This document shows positions 63,775 through 64,000 of a stretch of DNA of 64,000 nucleotides, one piece after another (the first letter of the stretch is position 1; each line of letters begins with the position of its first letter). This DNA comes from Luzula sylvatica (lineage: Eukaryota > Streptophyta > Magnoliopsida > Poales > Juncaceae): assembly GCA_946800325.1 (NCBI GenBank), contig OX326961.1, positions 14,692,215 through 14,756,214 of the forward strand, written 5' to 3'. A program made the translations under genes and the position numbers. The notes beneath the pieces were generated by a model, which had not been told where the DNA came from, searched no databases, and worked only from the letters and a program-made list of their open reading frames with translations.

Positions 63775-64000
63775 CTTTTAACTAACTAACTACCTAACTA
63801 ACTACATTCCTACATACCCACTAACTACCTTCTTATATACCCACTAACTACCTTCTAACTCACTAACTACTTTCTTACATACATATTAACTAACTAACTA
63901 ACTAACTAACTAAGTAACTAACCACCTAACAAACTAAATAACTAACTAACTAACTGACTACTAGCTAACTAACTAACTAACTAACTACTAGATCGCTAAC
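63775..64000 (-). repeat. CTAA satellite to the window end
   Basis: Begins with the right CTTTTAAC duplication. The words ACATTCCTACATACCCAC and CTACCTTCTAACTCACTAAC match those following copy 2 at 25.87-25.95 kb. The array continues beyond the window. Confidence 0.95.

Overview
This is a flowering-plant nuclear window with almost no conventional genes. About 49 kb of the 64 kb (roughly 77%, counted from the coordinates below) is one giant tetranucleotide satellite, written TTAG on one strand and CTAA on the other. Roughly 20-bp punctuating words interrupt it (such as CTACCTTCCTACATACCCAC); these keep the same 4-bp phase and recur in a fixed order, so the array has higher-order structure. A plant host is inferred from the inserted elements: a Ty3/gypsy-type LTR element with a tRNA-Asp-like primer site, an L1-type LINE with a zf-RVT domain, and a CACTA (En/Spm) element with a TNP2 transposase. 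I cannot name the species.

Layout: TTAG-polarity array 1-4745; polarity flip; CTAA array 4746-8949; a very young 6.4-kb non-autonomous LTR retrotransposon 8950-15361 (coding strand minus); CTAA array to 15837; a 5'-truncated LINE 15838-17510 (plus); CTAA array to 18359; a truncated small inverted-repeat element 18360-18846 into which a CACTA element, 18847-23827, has inserted; CTAA array 23828-25312; a complete second copy of the small element 25313-25863; CTAA array to 37531; TTAG block 37532-44417; CTAA block 44418-50415 with a 113-bp inverted patch; TTAG block 50416-58068; CTAA array to 63215; a third small element 63216-63774; CTAA array to the end. In the strand field of satellite entries, + means TTAG reads on the given strand and - means CTAA does.

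The array evolves by duplication and inversion: tandem duplications of about 1.04, 3.03, 1.7 and 0.32 kb are visible, plus a distant same-strand paralogy (1-4745 with about 51.5-55.1 kb) and an imperfect large palindrome around 4.8 kb. Paralogous stretches at 59.87 and 61.58 kb preserve the empty LTR-element site and confirm its 5-bp target duplication. The three small elements share the same satellite flanks, so they were copied with the array rather than by separate transposition.

The most unexpected signal is inside the small element. All three copies hold a layout like a plant Pol II U-snRNA promoter: an upstream-sequence-element-like ATCCCACCTCG, exactly 33 nt, TATAAATA, then 32 nt from the first T of the TATA box an ATAC...GGCCTTTT stretch that resembles the 5' end of U2 snRNA. 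I read this by eye and could not test it. No intact host protein gene, tRNA or rRNA was seen. All repeat identities and duplications were judged by eye, without alignment software.
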